Assembly (NCBI GenBank): GCA_021817875.1
Contig: JAKAFQ010000311.1
Coordinates: forward strand, 1 to 5,525
Reading direction: 5' to 3'
Origin: Pseudomonadota bacterium
GTDB taxonomy: Bacteria > Pseudomonadota > Gammaproteobacteria > Steroidobacterales > Steroidobacteraceae
DNA: 5,525 nt
Shown: one piece after another, positions 1 to 5,525 of the stretch
Position numbering within the stretch: position 1 is the first letter of the stretch
Layout of the letters: the number at the start of each line of letters is the position of its first letter
The notes under the pieces: model-generated
Seen by the model: the letters and a program-made list of their open reading frames with translations, nothing else
Databases searched by the model: none
What the model was told of the DNA's origin: nothing
Position numbers and translations under genes: made by a program

Positions 1-1956
1 GATGCTCGATTCGGACACCAGTCCACCGCCGTAGAGATTCCACGGCTGGATCTTGATGTAGACCGTCTGGCCGACTAATGACGGGTCGATCTGGTAGCGG
101 AAGAAGGTGTTGTCTACCCGCAGCCACGGAGCACCGATCGAGTGCGCGGCGATGGTCGTGCCATAGCACCCTCGGCGAATGTAGGTGCCGAGCGTGTAGG
201 TGCCGTCGCCGTTCAATGTCGTCGACGAGTAGGCGATCAGTTCTTGGTCGACGAGCATCAGCGTCGCGAGGTTGTCCGCGTCCGCGGATGTCCCACCAGA
301 TAGGGTGCCCCCGGCATCGAGCGCGACGGAGAACGAGTCCGTGGTATCCGGATCCGTGGCGGCCGACCTGCCTAGCTGGTTGCCCGCATCATCGGTCAGA
401 ATTGCTCCCGTGTCTGATACGAGTGTAAAGGCGGTCGAATCAGCAAGCGCGGCGGTGAGCGTCCCGTACCGGCACCCTGGCGCGATGGCGCCGATCTTCT
501 GGTACGAGACGTTATCGAGCGACAGCAGAATGTTCGCGCCACCCCAATTCGTCCCCGAGCCACCGACGCCGATCCAGACCTCCGGAATGCCGTTGTTCAA
601 GTACTGCGGCGCGCGGAAGATCACCGCAGGTTGTGTAGCATCTGGGGCTGCGTTCGGAGTGGGGATGTAGCCTGCGCCTGGCTCAACCGTCTGTGTCGCG
701 CCGACGGCAACTCCGGCAGGGAACTCCTCGCAAGTGAACTGCAATTCGTTCGACCCCTGCTCGCTGATCGAGACGATCCTGACAGGCTCGTTCGACAATT
801 CCGACAGCGAATCGGTGAGCGCGATCACGTCCCCCGGCTGAAACGCGATGTTCTCCATGGTCGTCGTAAAGACGTACTTGTTCCGGATGTAGAGCGTGCG
901 CTGGAGGATCTGCTGGGCGATCCATTGAGCCAGGGTGCCGTTGGTCACCTCATGGGCCTGGATCATCTCCTGCTGGCGTATCCCGAAGCTGTTGTCTACG
1001 TCTCCCTGGTCCTTCGCCTCGGCGACCGTGGTGTTGTAATTGTTCGACCGATCGACATACTCGAGCCGCACGACGTTGTACAGGTCAGATGAAGGCTTCT
1101 GCGACACCTGTACCGGCTGGATGTAATCCGAGTCGGTGAAGTATTTCTGCACCGTCGTGTTCGGCGTATAGGTGACGCCGTTCCCGGTGACCGTCTGGTC
1201 GCCGTAAGGGATGATCGTCAGTTGACCGTCCGACCACGCGGCCTGAGAGTTCGTGATCTTCAGGAGCCGCGACAAGATGTCGCTCATGGTCGTCTGTTGG
1301 TTGACCTTGAGCGAGAGGAAGATGCTGTTCGCGATGCAATAATTCTGAAACTGCGTCAGGCTTCCAAGGTACGGAGTAAACCCAAGGCCGTGCGTCGGCG
1401 ACGTGAGCAGATCCGTGATGATCGCAGATGGCTCCGCGTCGATGATCGCAGGCGAACCAGTCGGCGCGTACCGAAGTAATCCCTGAATCTCCCAGTTGAA
1501 GTTCGGGACTGTCGGGGAGCTGCCGAGCGCGAGATTGATGCAGCCGACCCATGCGGTGTTCGGATATTGGAGCGCCGCTGCACCGGATAGGTGAGACCAC
1601 GCGGCTTGAGATGAGGAACCCGCCGAGAATGTGCCGTTGATGTCCGACAGCGTCGTGACACCGGAATCTTTCCAAATGGTGCCGAGACCAGCAATCGGCC
1701 CTTCGCACAACGCAAGCTGGAACGAACTCGAGTAGGTGTACGACGTGCTTTGGTTGCCGCCGCCCTTACCCACAGACTGCGTGTGCTCGATGGCCTGGAA
1801 GTCACCGTACCAGATGAGCGATGCGGCAATCCGGTTAGTGCCGTAGACGATGGGCAGCCCCATGCCGTACTGGCTGGCCTGCACCTGCATCCCGTTGTAG
1901 CGGGTCGCTTGGGTCGCAACCGGCTGACCCGCTCCACCTCCTAGGAGGTTACTCAC
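1..1956 (-). CDS. Tail-tip / host-specificity protein, Phage-tail_3 type (3' end outside window)
   Basis: The largest gene in the window: 652 codons from the GTG at 1956 with no stop before the left edge. It corresponds by position and motifs to the tail-tip protein (GTA g15 'megatron', functionally like lambda gpJ) that caps the tail, forms the exit channel and contacts the host. The N-terminus has GLPIVYGTNRIAASLIWYGDF (33-53, a recurrent family signature), a flexible GKGGG stretch (63-67) and LCEGPIAGL (83-91). The Phage-tail_3 region spans about 220-400, with SDILSRLLKIT (225-235), LYNVVRLEY (292-300) and FQPGDVIALTD (372-382). Then come beta-rich domains, including TYIRRGCYGT (591-600), AHSIGAP and a fibronectin-like VGQTVYIKIQPWNLYGGG (628-645). 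No TIM-barrel domain (present in GTA g15) is seen in the visible part. The start makes a GTGA overlap with the peptidase stop and has an AAGGGG site ahead. The receptor-contacting C-terminus is expected beyond the edge. Confidence 0.92.
   Translation of the reverse strand, partial: MSNLLGGGAGQPVATQATRYNGMQVQASQYGMGLPIVYGTNRIAASLIWYGDFQAIEHTQSVGKGGGNQSTSYTYSSSFQLALCEGPIAGLGTIWKDSGVTTLSDINGTFSAGSSSQAAWSHLSGAAALQYPNTAWVGCINLALGSSPTVPNFNWEIQGLLRYAPTGSPAIIDAEPSAIITDLLTSPTHGLGFTPYLGSLTQFQNYCIANSIFLSLKVNQQTTMSDILSRLLKITNSQAAWSDGQLTIIPYGDQTVTGNGVTYTPNTTVQKYFTDSDYIQPVQVSQKPSSDLYNVVRLEYVDRSNNYNTTVAEAKDQGDVDNSFGIRQQEMIQAHEVTNGTLAQWIAQQILQRTLYIRNKYVFTTTMENIAFQPGDVIALTDSLSELSNEPVRIVSISEQGSNELQFTCEEFPAGVAVGATQTVEPGAGYIPTPNAAPDATQPAVIFRAPQYLNNGIPEVWIGVGGSGTNWGGANILLSLDNVSYQKIGAIAPGCRYGTLTAALADSTAFTLVSDTGAILTDDAGNQLGRSAATDPDTTDSFSVALDAGGTLSGGTSADADNLATLMLVDQELIAYSSTTLNGDGTYTLGTYIRRGCYGTTIAAHSIGAPWLRVDNTFFRYQIDPSLVGQTVYIKIQPWNLYGGGLVSESSI
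1936..1949. repeat. Perfect 14-bp palindrome inside the start of the tail-tip gene
   Basis: ACCTCCTAGGAGGT equals its own reverse complement. It encodes part of the Asn-Leu-Leu-Gly-Gly-Gly run (residues 3-8) just after the GTG. On the mRNA it holds a complete AGGAGGT Shine-Dalgarno core and could fold as a 5-bp stem with a CTAG loop. The palindrome is certain; any regulatory role is not. Confidence 0.5.
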
Positions 1957-2390
1957 GCGAGCCCCTTCGCGCGCCAGTACCCGGCAAGCCGGGGGAGCAT
2001 CGCAGAGCGTTCGCGGCGCTCGACCTTGCGGGCGATCGCGCAGGCATGGATGATGAACGTGTCGTCAAGGATCAGTGCCCCGTGAGCAATGCAACGGCCA
2101 AAACGGTAGAGCGCAATATCAGCAGGGAGCGGCTCAACGCCTTCCGGCAAGCGAACCGCGTAGCGTTCGACGCCGGCCAGGAACCGCTCCTCGTCCCGAT
2201 GAAGGAACCAGCTCGCCGAATACTCGCCCGGATCAAATCGCTTGATGACGCCAGCCGCCGAGAACCACTCGATCAGCGACATGGCGCAGTCGATCCCACG
2301 TCCTTTGACGGCCTGGCGGTGGTGATACGGTGTCCCGATCCAGTCGATCGCCTCGGCGATGACCGCGTTACGAGAGGACGATATGTCCAT
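1953..2390 (-). CDS. NlpC/P60 family tail peptidase (cell-wall hydrolase)
   Basis: A complete protein of 145 residues. NlpC/P60 enzymes are papain-like cysteine peptidases that cut stem peptides of peptidoglycan; tail-borne members open the wall during DNA delivery. The start of the fold is clear: WIGTPYHH (17-24), then GRGIDCAM (31-38) with the catalytic Cys35. The expected His is His103 in IAHGALILDD, and His115 in FIIHA is the likely third residue. A PADIALYRFGR segment (89-99) fills the strand that usually reads PGD. The C-terminus LAGYW is also usual for the phage branch. There is no JAB/Mov34 domain such as lambda gpK carries, so this is the short form. The ATG at 2390 is chosen because the fold begins at once; the frame stays open upstream to about 2600, but that extension is arginine-rich out-of-frame translation of the hub gene. 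A weak GGA lies 4 nt before the ATG. It overlaps the hub gene by 23 nt. Confidence 0.92.
   Translation of the reverse strand: MDISSSRNAVIAEAIDWIGTPYHHRQAVKGRGIDCAMSLIEWFSAAGVIKRFDPGEYSASWFLHRDEERFLAGVERYAVRLPEGVEPLPADIALYRFGRCIAHGALILDDTFIIHACAIARKVERRERSAMLPRLAGYWRAKGLA
1962..1967 (-). promoter_or_regulatory. Ribosome binding site for the tail-tip gene
   Basis: AAGGGG on the minus strand lies 5 nt before the GTG at 1956, inside the peptidase's last codons. Together with the GTGA overlap it decides the start of the tail-tip gene. Confidence 0.6.
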
Positions 2391-3321
2391 GCTGTCCGCG
2401 CGGCCCAACGGGGTTCGTGACGGGTGCGTTCTGGCCGTTCCCAGGAGATGTTCCAGCAAGCCCTCCGTACTGGGTCGATGGGTCCGGCACATACGGGAAG
2501 CCGCGATAGTGCGGGAGGTTCCCGTGGGCGGTACAAGCGGCTCGCGTCTTGAGGCAGCCCTGCAATGCCGATACGCCATCGCCGACTGCGGGCACCGCAT
2601 AGAGCGGATAGGTAAGTGTAATCACTCCGCCGACGTAGCTCTTGACGGTACGGATCTGGCCATTGTTAACGCCGGACGTGAATGTGACGACGCCCTGCTG
2701 GAATGTCCCGTCCGGCAGGTTCCCTCCCGAGAGCGTGAGCGGGAACGAACTCGCCGTCGGTGCCGATCCGACCGTGCCGGACGACGTGAAGTTCGCCTTG
2801 AGAAGCCCGCAAACCGCGTCACAGAACGTGTTCGCGCAGGATGGCATGACGTAATTTCGCGGAAACGTCGCTTGCAGCATCGCGAGCGGCGACTCGACGG
2901 CGATCTTGATCTGTTTGCCCTGTAGGGTGATCTGGCCGGCGTAGCCGATGAACCACGGGACCGACCCCACTGTGGTGTTAGTCCACGAGTCCGAAATGAA
3001 GCGGTCGATCTCGATCTCGGCGTAATCAAAGAACTTCTGCCACGCCGCTTTCACGAGCGATTGTCCGTTGACGGTCGCCGATCCGTCGTCCAGGATCGTC
3101 ACATTCATCTTGTTGACGTTGAGTCCCATCGACCATTTCGCTTGATCGCGCTCAATCGGAGGACCGGCGGCGAACGTGTTGCCGCTCACCGTGAGCGCGG
3201 CATTGCTAGTCGTCCAGCGCAAAACGGTGCCGTTCGTGAGCGTGATCGTGAACAAATCAGCAACGACGAACGGCCCCCCCTTGTTGAGGACCGTCTGGAG
3301 CGCGCTAGAAATCGTCCTCAC
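2368..3321 (-). CDS. DUF2163 / phage BR0599 family tail hub protein
   Basis: A complete protein of 317 residues corresponding to g13 (hub) of the Rhodobacter gene transfer agent and, by position, to the lambda gpL-type tail-tip protein. The N-terminal DUF2163 part (about 1-170) opens with the typical SALQTVLNKG and continues through AKWSMGLNVNKMNVTI. The C-terminal BR0599-like part (about 175-280) has a GTFQQGVVTFTSGVNNGQ segment, then GCLKTRAAC and HYRGFPYVPD, which match the family's closing motif. Cysteines 162, 171, 256 and 263 are positioned to bind a metal cluster (see findings); Cys167 is extra. The last 35 or so residues are Gly/Pro/Asn-rich and probably disordered. Start is GTG at 3321, fixed by a GTGA overlap with the upstream stop and by a GGAGA ribosome site 7 nt ahead. 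It ends with TAA inside the start of the peptidase gene. Confidence 0.92.
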   Translation of the reverse strand: MRTISSALQTVLNKGGPFVVADLFTITLTNGTVLRWTTSNAALTVSGNTFAAGPPIERDQAKWSMGLNVNKMNVTILDDGSATVNGQSLVKAAWQKFFDYAEIEIDRFISDSWTNTTVGSVPWFIGYAGQITLQGKQIKIAVESPLAMLQATFPRNYVMPSCANTFCDAVCGLLKANFTSSGTVGSAPTASSFPLTLSGGNLPDGTFQQGVVTFTSGVNNGQIRTVKSYVGGVITLTYPLYAVPAVGDGVSALQGCLKTRAACTAHGNLPHYRGFPYVPDPSTQYGGLAGTSPGNGQNAPVTNPVGPRGQHGHIVLS

Positions 3322-3893
3322 CAGTACGTCTCCAACGACACGCTCTTGGTCTTGTAGAGCTGCGACATGAACTGATCGAACTCCTCAGTGCCCTTGGAAA
3401 AGCGACACTGGAAGTAATAGCCGCCAGTCCAGGTAACCGCGGTCCCCGAACCCGGGGCTGTCGTGAAGGTGACGTAGCCGTTCGACGGGCTATTGAATGT
3501 CGCCGTCTGTGCGGTTCCGTTCACATAGGCGTGAGTCGTGCCGAACGCGGCAGCGATTGGCTCCGAGAATCCACCGTAGGAGCGCAGGAGTTGAAAGGTC
3601 TTGGTCGCGCCGTCTCCCGTCCCGATCCCTTGAGCGGTCACGCTGTCGTTGCCCGGTCCCGCGTCGAACAGGAACGGCGTGACATTGCCCTGCTGCTGGT
3701 TGAAGAAGGCCAGGAGCGTATTGAACGTCGCCGCCGAGAGCATCTCGTAGGACACCGTGAACTTATAAAGCGGGTACTGCTGATAAGTGGCGGCAACGAC
3801 ACGGCCGGTGACGGTCTTTTGCAGTTGCGAGTTCCAAACTGGCGCGATGATTGGCGCCCACATATAGCCGGGGACGGACGGGTATACGTTCAT
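3318..3893 (-). CDS. DUF2460 / GTA gp12-type distal tail protein
   Basis: A complete protein of 191 residues. In the Rhodobacter gene transfer agent the equivalent (g12) forms the distal ring between tail tube and baseplate; I infer that role here. The N-terminal half carries a pattern I recognise from this family: VTGR at 28-31, then YPLYKFTVSYE at 40-50 and LLAFFNQQQGN at 59-69, followed by PFLFDAG. The second half starts with GTGDGATKTFQLLRSYGG (91-108) and continues with a YVNG turn (123-126) and VTFTTAPGSGTAVTW, the usual beta-rich C-terminal part. The tail FxQFMSQLYxxKSVSLE is also typical. Length is normal for the family. The ATG at 3893 is set by the ATGA overlap with the tape-measure stop. 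No strong Shine-Dalgarno sequence lies upstream, which suggests coupled re-initiation. The stop overlaps the next gene's GTG. Confidence 0.92.
   Translation of the reverse strand: MNVYPSVPGYMWAPIIAPVWNSQLQKTVTGRVVAATYQQYPLYKFTVSYEMLSAATFNTLLAFFNQQQGNVTPFLFDAGPGNDSVTAQGIGTGDGATKTFQLLRSYGGFSEPIAAAFGTTHAYVNGTAQTATFNSPSNGYVTFTTAPGSGTAVTWTGGYYFQCRFSKGTEEFDQFMSQLYKTKSVSLETYW
3329..3333 (-). promoter_or_regulatory. Ribosome binding site for the DUF2163 hub gene
   Basis: GGAGA on the minus strand lies 7 nt before the GTG at 3321, inside the 3' end of the DUF2460 gene. It supports the GTG as start rather than a later codon. Confidence 0.6.
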
Positions 3894-5525
3894 GCGAAAG
3901 CGCCGCCGCGATGCGCGGCCTTGATTGCCGCAACCAGGTCGTCTTCGTTGGCGGTGAACAATCCCCCGGCCCGCTGGCCGTGCAGGTGAACATGCACGTC
4001 GCCGGAGCCGCCCTGCACTCCGGAATTCGTTCCGCGACTCCCAAGCGCGCCGCGCAAAATATCCGCCTGCGGAGGAGGAAGAATCATCTCATTCTTGTGA
4101 ACCATCGCCGGCATGTCAGTCGGGATGCTCCATGCGCCGACGTCGAAGTGCGCGAGGTTCTTGACCTCGATCAGTGCTGCCGCAGCGGCCGCTCCAGCCA
4201 GCACGGGACCGACGACGGGAATACCGACCATCGCCTTGAACGCACCGGCCGCTGCCTCTGCGGCGTCAATCGCAATCGTCTTGCCGGCGGTCATGATTTT
4301 GAGCGCCAGCGTCTTTGCTTCCGCCGCCTCGGTGAGCATCCAGCGCATGGCGGTGCCCTGAGCCGTTGCCGCCGTCTTGGCGTTCTCGAACAGGATGTGG
4401 TAGATGAGGCCGCCTTGCTCGAGGGCTTTTTTCGCGTTCGCCTCGTTGTTGGCGAGCAAGAGCTTCGTCGTCATCGCCCGCACGTCGTTCTGGATCTCGC
4501 GGGTGACGATCTGATCGCCGATCTGAAGCAACGACTGCCCCATCGTCCGCCGACCACTGAGGACGTTGCTGATAAAGCCGCCCTCGAACCCCTCGATCTC
4601 CTTGACGCCTTGCTGCCAAGCCGTCACTTGGCCGCGAGTGGCCTTCGCCGCATCGATCGCCTCTTTCTGATCGAGCGCGGCGAGATCGATGTTGAGCTTC
4701 GCCCGCAACTCACGGATCTGGTTGTAGACGCGCTCGTACTCGACCGGCTGCTTGCTCACCGCCGCGAGTTCGGACTGCAACTCTTTCAGGTTGAGCGCGT
4801 ATTCCTGCTGTGTGAGGTTGCGCAGGATCTCGAGACGTTGAGTCGCGGATATCTGGCCGGCGGCGACTTCTGCGGAGAGTTCGCTCTTGCGGGCCTCTAG
4901 CTTCATCCGGTCGATCGCGACTTCCGTGTTGGCATCGCTCCGACGGATCTCGTTCGTCTGAGCGGCCCTCTGACGCTCAAGAGTCCCGACGGCCTGGTTG
5001 TAGGAGCGCTGGGCCGCCAATCGCTGCGCGGCCGTAATGCGATCGCTCGCGAGAACTTGCGCCCAAACGGCAGCTTCCTCGGCGAGGCGCTGCTGAGAGC
5101 CTGCGCTTTCGTCGGCGTTGATCGCCGAGATCCGGGTGCGGGCGTTCGCGATGATCTGGTCGCTTGCGGCCTTGTGAATCTGCACGTCGAGGTGGGCGAT
5201 CTGCCGCTGGATCGAGATGTACTCTTTCGAGTCCTTCGCCACACTGGCGAGAGCCTGAGCGGCGATCGAGCGCTGCTTCTCTAGGAGCCCGGTCTGCGTT
5301 CCATCCCAGGTCGAGGCAACCTCGGCCATCTGGGTGCGCATCTTCTCGACCGCCGGCCCAAATTGCAGGTTCGCGAGGTTCTCGCGGGCCTTGGCGAGAC
5401 CCGCGTTCAGGGTCGCAACGTCGATCGAATCGCCTTGCTGGCGGGCGACCGCGAGCGCCGCGTTCATCGCGGCGATCTTGGTGTTCGCGTCCTGGATCTG
5501 GAGCCCGACCGGGTTCTCTTTCTGC
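3890..5525 (-). CDS. Phage tail tape-measure protein, C-terminal part (5' end outside window)
   Basis: Tape-measure proteins set tail length during assembly and are thought to leave the tail with the DNA and help it cross the envelope. The frame is open to the right edge, so the start is missing; 544 residues are visible. Numbering from the in-frame Met at 5467, residues about 60-290 are long, charged, alanine/glutamine-rich helix likely to form coiled coil, with repeated units. About 396-434 is an Ala/Gly-rich hydrophobic stretch with a GIPVVGPVLAG core, the membrane-active-looking segment usual near the C-terminus of this class. It is followed by MVHKNEMILP (455-464), another recurrent signature of these C-termini, a Gly/Ser linker (473-490), and a short terminal domain beginning VHVHLHG. 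The gene ends in TGA overlapping the next ATG by 4 nt (ATGA). The call rests on architecture plus its position before the distal tail gene. Sequence alone would be weaker, because coiled-coil regions diverge fast. Confidence 0.88.
   Translation of the reverse strand, partial: QKENPVGLQIQDANTKIAAMNAALAVARQQGDSIDVATLNAGLAKARENLANLQFGPAVEKMRTQMAEVASTWDGTQTGLLEKQRSIAAQALASVAKDSKEYISIQRQIAHLDVQIHKAASDQIIANARTRISAINADESAGSQQRLAEEAAVWAQVLASDRITAAQRLAAQRSYNQAVGTLERQRAAQTNEIRRSDANTEVAIDRMKLEARKSELSAEVAAGQISATQRLEILRNLTQQEYALNLKELQSELAAVSKQPVEYERVYNQIRELRAKLNIDLAALDQKEAIDAAKATRGQVTAWQQGVKEIEGFEGGFISNVLSGRRTMGQSLLQIGDQIVTREIQNDVRAMTTKLLLANNEANAKKALEQGGLIYHILFENAKTAATAQGTAMRWMLTEAAEAKTLALKIMTAGKTIAIDAAEAAAGAFKAMVGIPVVGPVLAGAAAAAALIEVKNLAHFDVGAWSIPTDMPAMVHKNEMILPPPQADILRGALGSRGTNSGVQGGSGDVHVHLHGQRAGGLFTANEDDLVAAIKAAHRGGAFA
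4166..4282 (-). other. Hydrophobic Ala/Gly segment of the tape-measure protein
   Basis: Residues about 396-434 (counted from the Met at 5467) are almost free of charge after Asp401 and Glu404 and contain GIPVVGPVLAG followed by a run of alanines. The segment is long enough to cross a membrane. In related tape-measure proteins such a segment is proposed to insert in the host inner membrane during ejection; that role here is inference. Confidence 0.6.
4706..5224 (-). other. Repeated helical units in the tape-measure coiled coil
   Basis: Two short motifs recur. EYxxxxxQIxxL occurs at residues 82-93 (5224-5189) and 243-254 (4741-4706). ITAAQRL / ISATQRL occurs at 144-150 and 206-212, with a weaker QQRL at 125-128. 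Sequence between the copies is diverged. The pattern suggests an old internal duplication of helical units, which is how tape-measure genes commonly lengthen. The motif matches are seen directly; the duplication is inferred. Confidence 0.45.

Noticed and set aside
1085..1937. Minus-strand open frames of about 190-210 codons at 1085-1708 and 1356-1937.
   Set aside because: Both are in other frames than the tail-tip protein, whose conserved motifs cover the same stretch; their translations are Arg/Ser/His-rich without motifs.
2391..2600. Upstream extension of the peptidase frame giving a 215-residue protein.
   Set aside because: The extra 70 residues have out-of-frame composition and overlap the conserved C-terminal motif of the hub gene in another frame. 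The NlpC/P60 fold begins right after the ATG at 2390.
3274..3280. Run of seven C on the plus strand (seven G in the hub gene) as a possible frameshift or sequencing error.
   Set aside because: The family N-terminus matches before the run and the same frame matches after it, so the frame is intact.
4426..4432. AAAAAAG run in the tape-measure coding strand, resembling a -1 frameshift heptamer.
   Set aside because: The codons read AAA AAA G, not A AAA AAG, so it is in the wrong phase for simultaneous slippage, and the tape-measure frame continues with good motifs beyond it. The usual tail frameshift lies in the chaperone genes upstream of the tape measure, outside this window.
3851..4900. A 349-codon open frame on the plus strand, antisense to the tape measure.
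   Set aside because: The translation is rich in Arg, Leu, His and Asp with no recognisable motif, and it starts inside the DUF2460 gene. GC-rich third positions of the real gene keep the opposite frame open; the minus-strand protein has clear family features.
1..5525. Searched by eye for tRNA, CRISPR repeats, insertion-sequence ends, terminator hairpins with T-runs and promoter boxes.
   Set aside because: Nothing convincing was found. The genes abut or overlap throughout, leaving no intergenic space for such elements.

Overview
The window is an interior piece of the tail module of a tailed phage or prophage with a long, non-contractile tail. All five genes lie on the minus strand and are read from the high-coordinate end to the low-coordinate end. 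Base composition is GC-rich throughout and codon third positions are G/C-heavy, which fits a phage of a GC-rich bacterium. Protein resemblance points to phages and prophages of Pseudomonadota (alpha/beta). That host call is inference: no host gene, integrase or attachment site is visible.

Layout in order of transcription: (1) 3' part of a tape-measure gene, running off the right edge (5525 to 3890); (2) a DUF2460 / GTA gp12-type distal tail protein (3893 to 3318); (3) a DUF2163 / phage BR0599-type tail hub protein (3321 to 2368); (4) a stand-alone NlpC/P60 tail peptidase (2390 to 1953); (5) a large tail-tip protein of the Phage-tail_3 type, starting at a GTG at 1956 and still open after 652 codons at the left edge. 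This is the gene order of the tail end of the Rhodobacter gene transfer agent (g11 to g15) and of many siphophages, where the products build the tail-length ruler, the distal ring, the hub, the cell-wall-cutting enzyme and the host-contacting tip.

The genes are packed without gaps. Three junctions are 4-nt start/stop overlaps (ATGA, GTGA, GTGA) and one is a 23-nt overlap, so the module looks like one translationally coupled transcript. I see no promoter, terminator, tRNA, CRISPR array, insertion sequence or plus-strand gene. Every plus-strand open frame lies antisense to a convincing minus-strand gene.

I found no clear sign of a novel system. The points most worth a second look are a cysteine quartet in the hub protein that may hold an iron-sulfur cluster, an alternating-histidine strand near the tape-measure C-terminus, repeated helical units in the tape measure, and a perfect 14-bp palindrome containing a Shine-Dalgarno core just inside the tail-tip gene.
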